64,000 nt of DNA, from contig OX467086.1 of assembly GCA_950106755.1 (NCBI GenBank), positions 32,010,001 to 32,074,000 on the forward strand. The letters run 5' to 3'. A program made the translations under genes and the position numbers. The stretch is from Climacium dendroides (lineage: Eukaryota; Streptophyta; Bryopsida; Hypnales; Climaciaceae). This document shows positions 47,890 to 58,709 of this stretch, one piece after another; position 1 is the stretch's first letter, and the number at the start of each line of letters is the position of its first letter. Under the pieces are notes generated by a model. The model had not been told where the DNA came from. It saw only the letters and a program-made list of their open reading frames with translations, and ran no database searches.

Positions 47890-48772
47890 GTGTACAGTCG
47901 GGTACTGAAAGCTTACAAATTGCCTTTTTTATCCATTCAAAGATTTGTACATAAGATAGAATAAAATAGGCTTTCTTTGTCTTGCATAATTTTCACTCAA
48001 TTCTTACCCAATCCCAATGAAGCATACCAAATTTCAATTTCAAAAATGCAAAATTTCATTTTTGGTGGATTTTTTAAGTCAATTTTTGTGGCTTTACATA
48101 ATATTTGGTTGAAAATAATTGGTGGTGAATTTTCTTAATTTGATTGCATGGATACATAGGGAACATCTATGCGCACATCTTTCATATTAAAAAACACACC
48201 TTTAAGTAACAAAAATATGATCAATGAAGAATTCAATGAAAAATGTAGTATGACCAAACTTGAAAGAAATGGATATCTCTATATTTTAACTAGATTTTGG
48301 CATTTGACCCTTACATTGTAACTAATTTTGTATATTTTAGTATGATGGTACAATTACTTTGCCAAAATCTAGTTAAAATATGAAGATATCTATTTCACAA
48401 AGTTTGGGCATATGCTATCTCACATTGAATTCGTAATAGATTATATTTTTGTTGCTTAAGGGGGTGTTTTTTAATATGAAAGATGTGCATATGGATGTTT
48501 CCTACATATCCATGCAATTGAATTAAAAAAATTCACCACCAATTGTTTTCCATAAAATATTATGTAAAACCATGAAAATTAACTTTAAAAATTCACCAAA
48601 AATGAAAATTTTCTTTTTTGAAACTAAAATTTGGTATGCTTGATTAGAATTGTGTAAGGATGCAGTGAAAATTATGCTTACCAAAAAAATAACAATTATA
48701 ATCCACATTGTACGAAAAAATTTCAATGGCTCAAAAAGGCAATTTGTAAGCTTTCAGTACCCGACTGTACAC
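47890..48772. mobile_element. 883-bp foldback element (two about 412-bp inverted arms)
   Basis: Arm 1 (47890-48301) and arm 2 (48361-48772) are inverted copies separated by a 59-bp spacer. The outermost 40 bases, starting GTGTACAGTCGGGTACTGAA, are identical in both arms. Inner parts have diverged with small indels but remain clearly alignable to the centre (AACTAGATTTTGGC / GCCAAAATCTAGTT). No coding frame. A transcript would fold into a very long hairpin, a possible small-RNA source. No certain target duplication was found, though CCCATAG occurs close outside both ends. Confidence 0.9.
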
Positions 48773-49437
48773 CCACCCATAGCCAATATACAACTCCAAC
48801 AAAAGCGAGCAAGCTTGCACAAGACAACTCCTCTTCTAGATGGTACATACGTTACGAGGGGCATCTTGCAGTGGAGGTTATCGATTCTACATCTGTCCCG
48901 AATTCTCTCTTCAGTCCTGACTTGTATATTGGCGGACTCTGTTTTGTGGATTGCAACTTGCAAGTACTAAATTGGCGCATTCCCTCACTCAGTGGGACCC
49001 TAACTGACTGTCTGTTTTTTTACTACCTCGTGGTACCGTACACTGGATGAGTGTTCGAAACCCGGCCCTAACTGAAAGTCCAGTAAGTTAGAGTTTGGCA
49101 CGCTTGATGACGACGGATGGGAGGTAGCTGCGCAGTGAGTGGGTGCAAGTCTGTTGGCCTCGAAAACGGAGCGCCTGCATTTATATGGGTGGCAACAGGT
49201 TTTATGCAAAGCTGCAGCTGTGCTGGACTGCTGGTCTGCTGCTGCACCTCCACTTTTTCCATCGGATCACGAACACCAGGGAGAGCTGGAATCCCAATGC
49301 ACGCCACCGTCCAGAGGCTACAGGACCCCATCCGTGCACTTTTGGCTTTTGTTCTGTCCCACAAGCTAGCTACGACTTGCATCGATGGAGCTAGTCGCGC
49401 TCTGGCTTAACTTGGAATGTGTTCTGTAGACACATGC
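48773..49437. other. GC-richer island, possible non-coding transcript or promoter
   Basis: Clearly higher GC than its surroundings, with several overlapping short frames and no recognised domain. A TTTATATGGG TATA-like word occurs near 49180. Function unknown. Confidence 0.3.
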
Positions 49438-50010
49438 ACCCAACTGTACTGACTTAGACGGTATCGATCTACAGGTTTTAGGCGAGCCAGGGCATCCGTA
49501 GATCGAACTTCGACGTACAGTATCGCTACTTATAGTATTACCCCTAAGCTTCTCGCTTCGTCGAAGGTTTACACGTAAACTTGAACTTAACTGGACTGAG
49601 AATATTATTGCAAATGAAGTGTCCCAAAAGATCGCACGCCCGACTGTAACTTTCTAGGCGAGCCTGGGGCATTCTTAGAGCTTCGACGTTACCACCACTT
49701 AATTACGGCATCACCCTAATTACTCGTTCAAGGATTAGGGCTAGCTGATTTTGAGCTTGAATTCACTGAGAATTTCATTGCCAATGAAGTATCGCAAAAT
49801 ACTGAGTCTCTTCTTGGTATTCAGTGTTTCGCACACCCAACTGTAACTTTCTAGGCGAGCCAAGTAGCATCCTTAGACCGAGCTTCGACGGTACAGTACC
49901 GCTATTATGGCATTACCCTCACTAATTCAAGTTTAGGTCGAAATTGAAGTTTAAACTTGGAAGCAAATGACTGAGAATTTCATTGCAGCTAGCTGAAGTG
50001 ACCAAAAAAA
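49438..50010. repeat. Tandem repeat of about 198 bp, three diverged copies
   Basis: Units start at 49438, 49637 and 49834. Each contains CCAACTGTAACTTTCTAGGC (first copy diverged), then GAGCC, GGCATCCTTAGA, CTTCGACGGTACAGTACCGC, a GGCATTACCCT word, and ACTGAGAATTTCATTGC near the end. The sequence is GC-richer than typical repeats here. Neither a known satellite nor a coding repeat; no frame runs through the copies. Confidence 0.85.
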
Positions 50011-52415
50011 GGTTACGTTAGATCATGGCTTTGAAGGATTCGCAGCAATTCAAGGATTGTCGCTCTACTTGCTAATCTGGATGACACAGCCAATGCTGCT
50101 CTTCCCCAGACGGACGCTCTTGTCTTATTAGTGCGTCGTATTGGTACCCACTTATTATTCCTGACGCTGGAGTTGCATTCAGTGCGGTACTTTCACTCAA
50201 CCCATTCTGTACGTGCACCTTTCCTGTGTACAGTATCCTCAGAATTTGTCATCTTCGGTACCCCTCTGGTTGGACAACTTCCACAACCCTAGACCTTCCT
50301 GACTTCAAGTTTCTTTAGTAATATTTTTTTCAATGAAAACGTACGAGAGTTTTAATGCAAGTGAGTACTGGAAATAACAGACCATCAATGACTCCACAAC
50401 TGAGGGTCCCTCAGTTACTTTGCTTGATTCCTACCTTCAAGGATTGTTGCGGGTAGTCTGTAGCAGCGCCTCATGGAGGAGAGATGAAAATGTTTCACGT
50501 TTGGGCAGGCGGGATGGATGTTGTCCATTTGTTGGATAGAGAGTGGGAAGGCAACCCACCCATTGTTGTCTTCGACAATGGCAACCAAGGTCACCACTAC
50601 TATAAGTGTCCCTATTGCTACTCTTCTTACCAATTATCAATTAGGATGCTACATCTAGTACTGCTCTTCCCTAAACTACCTCATCTTCTTGCAAAAGTTT
50701 TTGACCTTCTCATCCACTTTCTTAGGGCACCTCTACACCAACACCTTCAAGTACATCAATGAAGGGCGTTCCTCTATCATAGAAGATCACCGGTATAGAA
50801 CCTTTTGTGGCATATTGATGTGGGGTTGCTCTTCTAGAATGAGACAAACTAGTCCATTTTAGTCACCTCATATGGATCCATCCCAATTTCAAATTCAATA
50901 CCAACAACTTATCAAGTGAAAATGAAATGTGAGAAGGATAGATGAGCAGTGCAAATGGAAGATCATAATGAATTTAACAAGGCTCATGTGTAAATTTTTT
51001 ATGTGTGAATAAATTTGCAACAATACAAATCAAGTATCAACAAGATTTTGTCATAATGAGGAGTATACTTGCAATGTGTGATATCTTTGTGGAATAAAAG
51101 CAATGAAAAAGAATCGGGTCATACACTCTTTGTTGACCTCTTTGTTTCTCATTCCTATTATATGTAATTAATCTATAAATAGTTGACAAGTATAAGAAGA
51201 TACAATTTACTAATTCAATGAATAAAATTTAGTCAAATTACAAGAAAAGCCTTATATAAGTGTCACTAACGGGATGAATCCTTTGATCTTTCAAATTCTT
51301 TCACTAAATCATAATGTCATTCCAATGAATACTTTCTATTCAAGAACAAGATGCACATCAACATATTTTTAGTCCTTAAAGTAACGAATTATTGATCAAA
51401 TTCCACTTTAGAATTTTTTTTCTCATATCCATTGTCAAATTTAAGCCAAGAATTAATGAAGATGTATTAAGAATGCAAAGATTGGCACACTAGAAGTGAC
51501 CTTTCCTTAAAGGAGATGTTATGGGAGATTGTGTGAGCTAATTTTAAGGCTATAGAATCCATTATGGGCCAATGAACAATAGAAGGCAACTAACCTTCAA
51601 GGTTGGACTCCCATATTTTGTTTTTACTCTTTTAATTCCTAAAAGGCCAAGTGGATGTTGAATGACAAATTGAAAAGTTGGATAGGTTCCTATAAATTCA
51701 ATTTTGAAATTCCGATGCAAATGTAGATGCATACCACCTTCTCAAGAATATAAATTACTTCTCCAATCTAGTGCCCAAATCCAAAGTTATGGTATTGAAA
51801 GTTTATGTACAAGGTGGGCAAGTTTAGGAAGTATGTGTAAAATCCCTCTTCTTCCTTAAAAATTTGGTAGTATATGAATAATTTAATATAGGATACAACT
51901 ATAAAAAATCCCATGTGTAGTACAAAAATCTCACTCTAAAAGGAATTAAAGTTTACTAACATTGTCAAACAAGGTAGGAAAAAACTTTTTCTACTAACTT
52001 CAAACACTATAATCTTTAGTCAAAATTTTTGAATTTTTTTCTTCTCATTTTCATAGTAGAGTACTATAAGTTTGTAAAGATGAATTTTGAGAAAACCATT
52101 TTCTAATTTTTTAAATTTGCCCTAAAATGTGGCCATTTATGCCTAAAATGCAACTTGATACTTTTGAAGTTAACCTTGTTGACTTGCAAAGATTCATTTT
52201 ATTTTAAATACTTTGATGTTTTAGTTGATTTTTTTTGCACTATATCCTATATAAACTCTATATGACCAAAAATATTAAAAAGTTTCATTTTCTAGTCCAT
52301 TGAGAAAGAATGGAATTTTTTTTGAACTTCAATTGTACAAATTGTATTTGAATGCTATAGAAATTTGTAAATAAAATTTTGTAGACTCGTGCAAAAGATA
52401 TATCATGGTTTTTAA
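50011..52415. other. End of GC-richer island, then AT-rich intergenic region
   Basis: To about 50760 the composition remains elevated and includes the repeat at 50465-50650. Beyond that the sequence is AT-rich with no supported gene. Confidence 0.4.
50465..50650. repeat. Diverged copy of the 47765-47885 repeat
   Basis: Same landmark order as at 47765-47885: GGATGGATGTTGTCCATTTG, TTGGATAGAGAG, CAACCCACCCATTG, then CAAGGTCACCA and AAGTGTCCC. Confidence 0.5.
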
Positions 52416-52982
52416 TCCATAAAGGTCCAAGGCATATTTTAGACAAAAATTATAAAAAAAAACTACCAATTTTTAGGGCAGTGAGAAAAAAATGAATTTA
52501 AAAAAAATTCAACTATACAAATTTGTACTAAACTACTATAGAAATGTGTAGAAAACATTTTTGAATCTTTGACCACATGGATTGAAAGATCATAACGTTT
52601 GAAGTTATGAGAAAAGGTTTTTTTTACCTTGCCCAATAAGGCTAGGAGCCTTTAATTCCTCTTAGTGAAATTTTTACACTAAATATGGTTGTTGTTTTGA
52701 CATTTGCATTTTGTGTCATGTAACTTAAATACTTGTCAAATTTCAAAGGAGTAAAAGAGAAGTTTTGCAAAAGTTGCCCAAAACTACCCAAGTTGCCAAA
52801 AAAGTTCAAGGCACCATAACCTTTGCTTTGGGCACTTGATTAGAAAAAAATTATATTTCCATGTGGGGGGACATGTTTACACCATGTGTTAAAATTTGAA
52901 GAATGTTCATTAAAAAATGACTTCATATGCACCTACCCAAGATCACCTATATACATTCAATGGTCATTCAGTCTTGTAGGGG
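52416..52982. mobile_element. TTAA-bounded TIR element, 567 bp
   Basis: The left end is TTAATCCATAAAGGTCCAAG and the right end reads TCTTGTAGGGGTTAA. TTAA is intact on both sides (52412-52415 and 52983-52986). It is co-linear over its whole length with 39015-39604. Non-coding. Confidence 0.7.
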
Positions 52983-53377
52983 TTAATAACATTTGATATT
53001 TGAAATTTTTCTTGACCTTTTGAATAGGGACAATAAACTTTGATTCTTTTTATAGTGAAGTTTGATCTAAATGCCCAAATAGAAGAGAAAATTTGTATTT
53101 CCATGAAAAGGGGACATTTTCATACCTTGAGTCGTGTTATTACGAATTCCAAAAAATTATATTTCAATAACTAAAGAATTTTGAAAAAATGGATTGAATT
53201 AAAAAAAATCACCAATAACGTCCAAAAATTGTTGAAAAAAAATTTAATTCCTTGACTAGTTATTGCAATTTTGGAAGTATATGAAAACATATAAAAGTAA
53301 TTGTATAATTTTTTTATTTACCAATTCATTTAAAGTTTTTTTTCTACACTTATTTCAAAATGGACCCCAAGTACTAG

Positions 53378-53629
53378 CATCACAAAGTTGAAACCCTACA
53401 CTTGTCAACAGTTATCACGTGGTTATTGTTGTTTTATGGGTTCACATGTTAAATACAATTCATCGCATCATTACGATGCAATTGCAAGTAATACATTGTA
53501 ATGATGCAATAACAATGTGAAGTAATGCATCGTAATGATGAGATAAATTGTAATTAACGTGCGAACCCATGAAACAACAATAACCACGTGATAATTGTTG
53601 ACAAACTATAGGGTTTAAACTTTGTGATG
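53378..53629. mobile_element. Hairpin MITE, 252 bp
   Basis: Long inverted arms: CATCACAAAGTTGAAACCCT, GTCAACAGTTATCACGTGGT, TATTGTTGTTTTATGGGTTC pair with GAACCCATGAAACAACAATA, ACCACGTGATAATTGTTGAC, AGGGTTTAAACTTTGTGATG. The centre carries smaller repeats of TAATGATG / CATCGTAATGATG. No frame and no certain target duplication. Confidence 0.85.
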
Positions 53630-54821
53630 TGGTGTAAACTGCCAAGAAGGCATAAAATGGCAAAAAATATTTAAATATTTATAAAAATACTATAATTAAT
53701 AGTGCTGTTTTCAATAAAAAATCTCTAAAAATTTAGTCAAACCCACTATCTTGAGGTGAGTTTGACCACAATTTCTAAGGCTCAATATTGGAGGCCTAGT
53801 TTGTTGTTACATAGTAGAAAGTTTATTCCATATCATTGGGCCTTCATTGAAACTTGTGACTTTCTATTTCATAGTATAAAACCATTTTCAAAAAACTTCT
53901 TAATTTCAACCAATCAAAACTTTGTCCCCTCCACCTCTCAATCTATATTTTACTCAAAATTTTCAACAAAGTTTGAAATATAGTTTTCCATAAATACCAA
54001 AGAATCTTCAATCTTGGATTGAACGTACATCATGTCTATCAAGGTACCATGTTACATACCAACAATTAAGATATTTTTTGAGTTTTACCAATTATTTTCT
54101 TTCAATTCCTATGTTATATTGTTTTTTGAAATATCGAATCTATTATTCTCTCAATAATTTTTACCCTAAATAAAATTTTATAGATTTTTCTATGGATTTT
54201 TTTTTGATGTTTTCAAATTGCAACTAATTTTTTTCCAATTCCACCAGCTAATAATGAACTAACTAGTGATTCTCCCAAAACATTGATACCATATTATAAA
54301 CATGAATTTTTTAGGTGTGATGTGTGAAGGTGTTTCTTTTTAATTATTTTTTTGTGTGTATAGGAGCATCTCCTATCTACAGTTAAAATGGCACTGCCAA
54401 GAGATTTGTAAGATGGACACAATGGCTTAGTGAAATTCAATCATCAATAGCACTATAGTTGCCGAGATTGAGGCATAGAGCTTGTAGATTCGTCCTTTTG
54501 CTTGACAAAATTTTGGTTTGTACAAGGGACCTTCAAGGCCCCTTTTGTTCATTGGATTTTGTGCTTTAACCAATTAAGGGCCAATATGGTGATGACAACA
54601 CTAGTGTGAAAGCCATAGGTTTTCTCTATAATTGGCCCATTACCTTTGAATCCTCCCTCAAACTCCTTGCCAAATGTAGCAATAGGTAGAGCACATATAC
54701 ATGAGGGCAAGAACTATGTCAAAGATGATGAGATTCAATTGTGTCATTCTTTTTAGTATCTCATAATTGATTCACAATATCCAAAAAGAAATACACAAAA
54801 ATATCCAAAAATCATTATACA
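53630..54821. other. AT-rich intergenic region, nothing recognised
   Basis: No supported gene; short frames only. Confidence 0.45.
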
Positions 54822-54984
54822 AAAAACTTTGAGAAAATAAAGACTCTCGATATGAGTTTTATGGAAGATTTCCTCAATTTTGACTAATGTGACTAATGCC
54901 TTAAAGAAGCATTAATCACATTAATCACAATTGAGGAAATCTTTCCATAAAACTCATATGGAGAGTTTTTTTTCCTCAAAGTTT
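54822..54984. repeat. 163-bp near-perfect hairpin, MITE or miRNA-like precursor
   Basis: Arms of about 79 nt (54822-54900 and 54906-54984) are separated by a loop of about 5 nt. Matching text includes TATGAGTTTTATGGAAGATT and TTCCTCAATT. ATTATA-like words flank both ends (left ATTATAC, right ATTATATT), which may be a target duplication. The pairing is tighter than most plant miRNA precursors and favours a young MITE. Confidence 0.8.
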
Positions 54985-55616
54985 ATTATATTGCATCCTC
55001 TTGGTCATTATTCTTGTGAGTGGTTGCAATTACGTCTTCATCATTTTCCTCCCTTAATTCAAGTCAATGGGGTCCTACAATGAATAATGATTTGAAATTA
55101 GGATTTTAGAGGAGGAGACTACCTAAAAAAGAAGAATATGAGAAGCCCCCTAATCACAACTTGTGTTGAATGTAGTTATCTACGGCAACTTTCCATGCTA
55201 TAGCAGCTCTGTAGGAGTCAATTTGGCAAAACATAAAGAGCTTGCAAGTTGTCATAATTGTCATATTTTTTTGAACTTTTCTATGAGTGCCAATAAATTG
55301 AAACTCCCTTTTTTTGCATGAAAAGTCTTTTTTTTGTAATGTAGAATATTTTCCTCTCCTTTTTATAATGCAAAAAAGTTCATTTGAGGTTTGGTTTGTC
55401 AGCTTTGCATTGGGTCTATTGTTTTTTCAAAAGTCATTGGAATGTTATTTGCCGTGCCACTTGTGGCTGGTGTTTTTATATTTCACCTCTTTGTAATAAA
55501 ATTCCATTTCATTTGTTTCAAAAAAGCATTAAAAAAACGCTAGAACAAAATGAGGTCTACTTCCCTCCACTTCAAAATCTCAATAACCATTGTCCCTATT
55601 TCTAGCTTTGCACTGG
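54985..55616. other. Intergenic region, nothing recognised
   Basis: Two overlapping frames at 55314-55605 lack any recognisable domain. Confidence 0.4.
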
Positions 55617-56088
55617 AGTAGGGGTAGTCACACCTTCTTCACCCTAAGTTTAGTTTTCCGAGTATTGAGATGTGGCATTCTTTGTGTGGCTGTCTGTGGC
55701 TTCTGGAGCTCTCATCCTCCAAGGATTTTGAAGTGCCAAATTCTTCTTCTCTAGAGGTGAAGAAATGGGTATGAAAATTTTCACGGACAATATTTTACTC
55801 CTCAGTATGTCACTTTTTCACCTTGCTTGACACATGCCCACTTCATTACACCTTGAGTTGAGTCCGACTTTTGCGCTACCTGCACCACTTGTATTCCACA
55901 CTGCCTACATGCATTTATGCATTCAGTAAGTTCTCCAAGAAAACCATCTTGCTCACGTTGAGTAGGGGTGCCACACCTTCTTCTTGCACGATGGCTCCCC
56001 ATTGGGTCCTCCTTTCTCTCACCAAGTTCACATCCTTCAAGAAATTTTGCTTCTGCTTCGCAGAGGAGGTGTGACTACCCCTATTCTA
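55617..56088. repeat. Inverted repeat pair with a third internal copy
   Basis: GAGTAGGGGTAGTCACACCT near 55617 is mirrored by AGGTGTGACTACCCCTATTC near 56068-56088. A variant, GAGTAGGGGTGCCACACCTT, lies in direct orientation near 55961. The outer pair would bound a roughly 470-bp element. No target duplication was recognised, so a TE call is tentative. Confidence 0.5.
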
Positions 56089-56294
56089 TTATTTATTGAA
56101 GGAGGCTCCTCAGTGCTGGAGCCGCCAGTAGGGTTAGCAGTGGAGATGCTCCCACTGTGGAAGCATGGAACCGCCGCCTTGAGTGACCAGAGTGTGCCTG
56201 ATGTGGTCGACCAAAGGCGGGAACCTGCCAACCAGGGGACCAGATACTTAACCGTAGTTCGTCGTGGGTCACAGACTTCATGACAGCTGGAGGA

Positions 56295-56329
56295 GACCGA
56301 CCGACCGACCGACGGACGGACCGACCGAC
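56295..56329. repeat. (GACC)n microsatellite
   Basis: Eight or so GACC/GACG units in a row; GC-rich in an AT-rich neighbourhood. Confidence 0.9.
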
Positions 56330-56339
56330 TTCCTTCTAA

Positions 56340-58709
56340 AGAACTTAAGACATTTGGGAATACAGGAAGGTATAAACATCCCATTGTGGTAAGAATTAGG
56401 AGTTGGACCTCATGTTGTTGCTGAAATTTTCAATTTTTTTTTCTCACATTAGCATACAAGTATAAGAAACACTGAGAGTAATTGAAATTATAGGGTTTTT
56501 TTGGGACAAAGTGTGAATTTGCTATGAATTTTTGCCCAAAAGAGTCTTAGAACTACCTTAGAACCAAATAAAATCTGAATCCTTGATGCTCATTTTGCTC
56601 ACCTAAACCAATCATAATATTTTCTAACACAAAAGGCCTTCAAAGTTGAATTCACACTGAAAAGTTGGAAGTTCTTAATGAAGTCACGAATCACTCCATT
56701 ACTGTCATGGAAGACATGTGTTGTGGTCAAAATCTCATATACTAAAAAAAAATCCCATAATGGAGGCATTTTCTAGGTGTTCACTATGGGTCATTTTACC
56801 ACAATGGGAGGTTCTACTTTAATTCAAAGTAGGAGGTCCATATATAAAGCACCCATTTAAGAGCTCAAAATTAATTTGGAGAGGTTGAATTATTTGAAAT
56901 AATTTTTTTGAGTAAATTTTCCTCGATAGAAAAATGGACTTGGCATTGAAGTAAGTCTGTTTAATGTTTTTTGGAATTTTTGGAATTAGTTTTGAATTTT
57001 TGAAATGTAGTGGTCACTAAAAGTGTCTTGCCACCTCCTAAAATGTCAATACTAAGTGTACATTGTTGGTGCAATGAGGAAGCAAAATGTACCTTTGTGT
57101 TAGAAGGTGCTATTAGAGCCCGAAGGATTAGTGGACCTCCTACCTTATATTAATTTTTCAAAATAGTGCAGTGGATACTAATTTATCAAAGTCACACTAT
57201 CTTGAATTAGTATTGGTTGAAATAATACCATATTGCACCACTATCTAGATATTGGAATTTTGTTGTGACACTAATTTCAGGGTGATGTTGGTCCCCCTCT
57301 TCACTATTAAAACAAATTAGTGTATTTGAGCAAAGGAAACAAGGTGTACTATTTTTCCTTCTTGTGTTGGTTGTCATTCAAAAATGAAATAACTTTCTTT
57401 ATTGTATTCAACTGAGGGTTTTTCCTCGGGGGTACACTCCCCCTTTTTTAGATGTTAGCGTGCAAACAAAACTTTGGACCCCTATATATTTTTTGAATTT
57501 TAAATAAAATTAAAGGAAAAATATGAATAGCTTTTTCTACTTTAAAAGTTTATCTTTTGAATTATTGATATTTTCATTTGTTAATAATAATTAGTTACAA
57601 ATTTTTGAAGTAAGAAGATACACTATAGAATTAAAAAATAACTTTCACACCCCTATATTATATAAGACAAAATTGTCTAAAAAATGAAAAAAAAATTCTT
57701 TAAAATGACTCACTATTAAAAGCTCATTTTGAATTGATGCAATGGTCATCTAAATGTATTTTCTAAAAATATTTGAATTAAAAAAACATGCCATTTTAAT
57801 GCATTTTAAACCTCTTCTAGAAATCAACGGATATTTTATTTGAGTTTAAAATTTTGGGAGTAGAATCCTATAGTCATTAATAAACACTGCTAAAAATTTG
57901 AAGTTAAAATTATAGTTTATTAGAAACCACTTGTTCAACGGAGTTCCTATATAGTGCACCCCCAAGGGTTTTTTGTATTTTACTTTTGCAATGAAATCTC
58001 TTTCATTTGTGTAAAAAATAAAATAATTTCTCCTATTCTTAGAAATTGTTCAACTATCTAAGCCTCATGAACTAAGATGGCAAAATTATGTCCTTCATTT
58101 TTCCATTTAAATATAGACTATGTAAGGAGCCAACATGCTTTTTTCCTCAAGAAATTCTCAAGTACCTATATGATAGCAAGGTCATTTGCCTACCTATTAT
58201 AGTGGCAAGTACTTTGCCAATAGCTATGTTCAAAGTTATGATTACTTCACTAGTGTACCAAGGCCAAAGCTATTAAGTCAAGGCCAAATGTACTTTTGAA
58301 AATTTATAACTTATTCATACGATATCCAAATAATGCATACTTAAGTGCGTTGGAATCCTCTTTCAGCTGCTAATAAGATTTACTAAAATAATTTGTATTT
58401 AATAATACTAATTATGTTCAATTAAAATTAGTGAAAACTATAGGTGTGCATACTTTATTATTCATTTAAAATAACCAATATTCATGGCATTAGAATAATC
58501 ACCTTTTGTGTGAACGTTGGGACATATAGTTGCTAATTTTAGAATGATAGTAGCAATAATGGTCATGCAACACAAAAAAAAGGTTTGTATTTCCCAAAAG
58601 ATTGCATGCATGAAGCTTCACTTTACATCTCTTTAAAAACAATATCTTTACAATACAAAGATAATACAAAGATAAAGAATAATTAAATAACTATTGAAGA
58701 AAACAAGTT
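56340..58709. other. AT-rich intergenic region
   Basis: No gene supported. Around 57165-57330 there are several short inverted words (GATACTAATT / AATTAGTATT, ATAGTGCA / TGCACCACTAT), possibly an old degraded MITE. Confidence 0.4.

Noticed and set aside
49040..49066. GTTCGAAACC, like a tRNA B box
   Set aside because: The flanking bases do not form a T-arm or an acceptor stem, and no A box is placed correctly.
56037..56384. 115-codon minus frame with an SVRPSVGRSV stretch
   Set aside because: The stretch is a translation of the (GACC)n microsatellite.
57020..57330. Possible MITE with TACTAA-like ends
   Set aside because: The inverted words are short and do not line up as termini; no target duplication was found.
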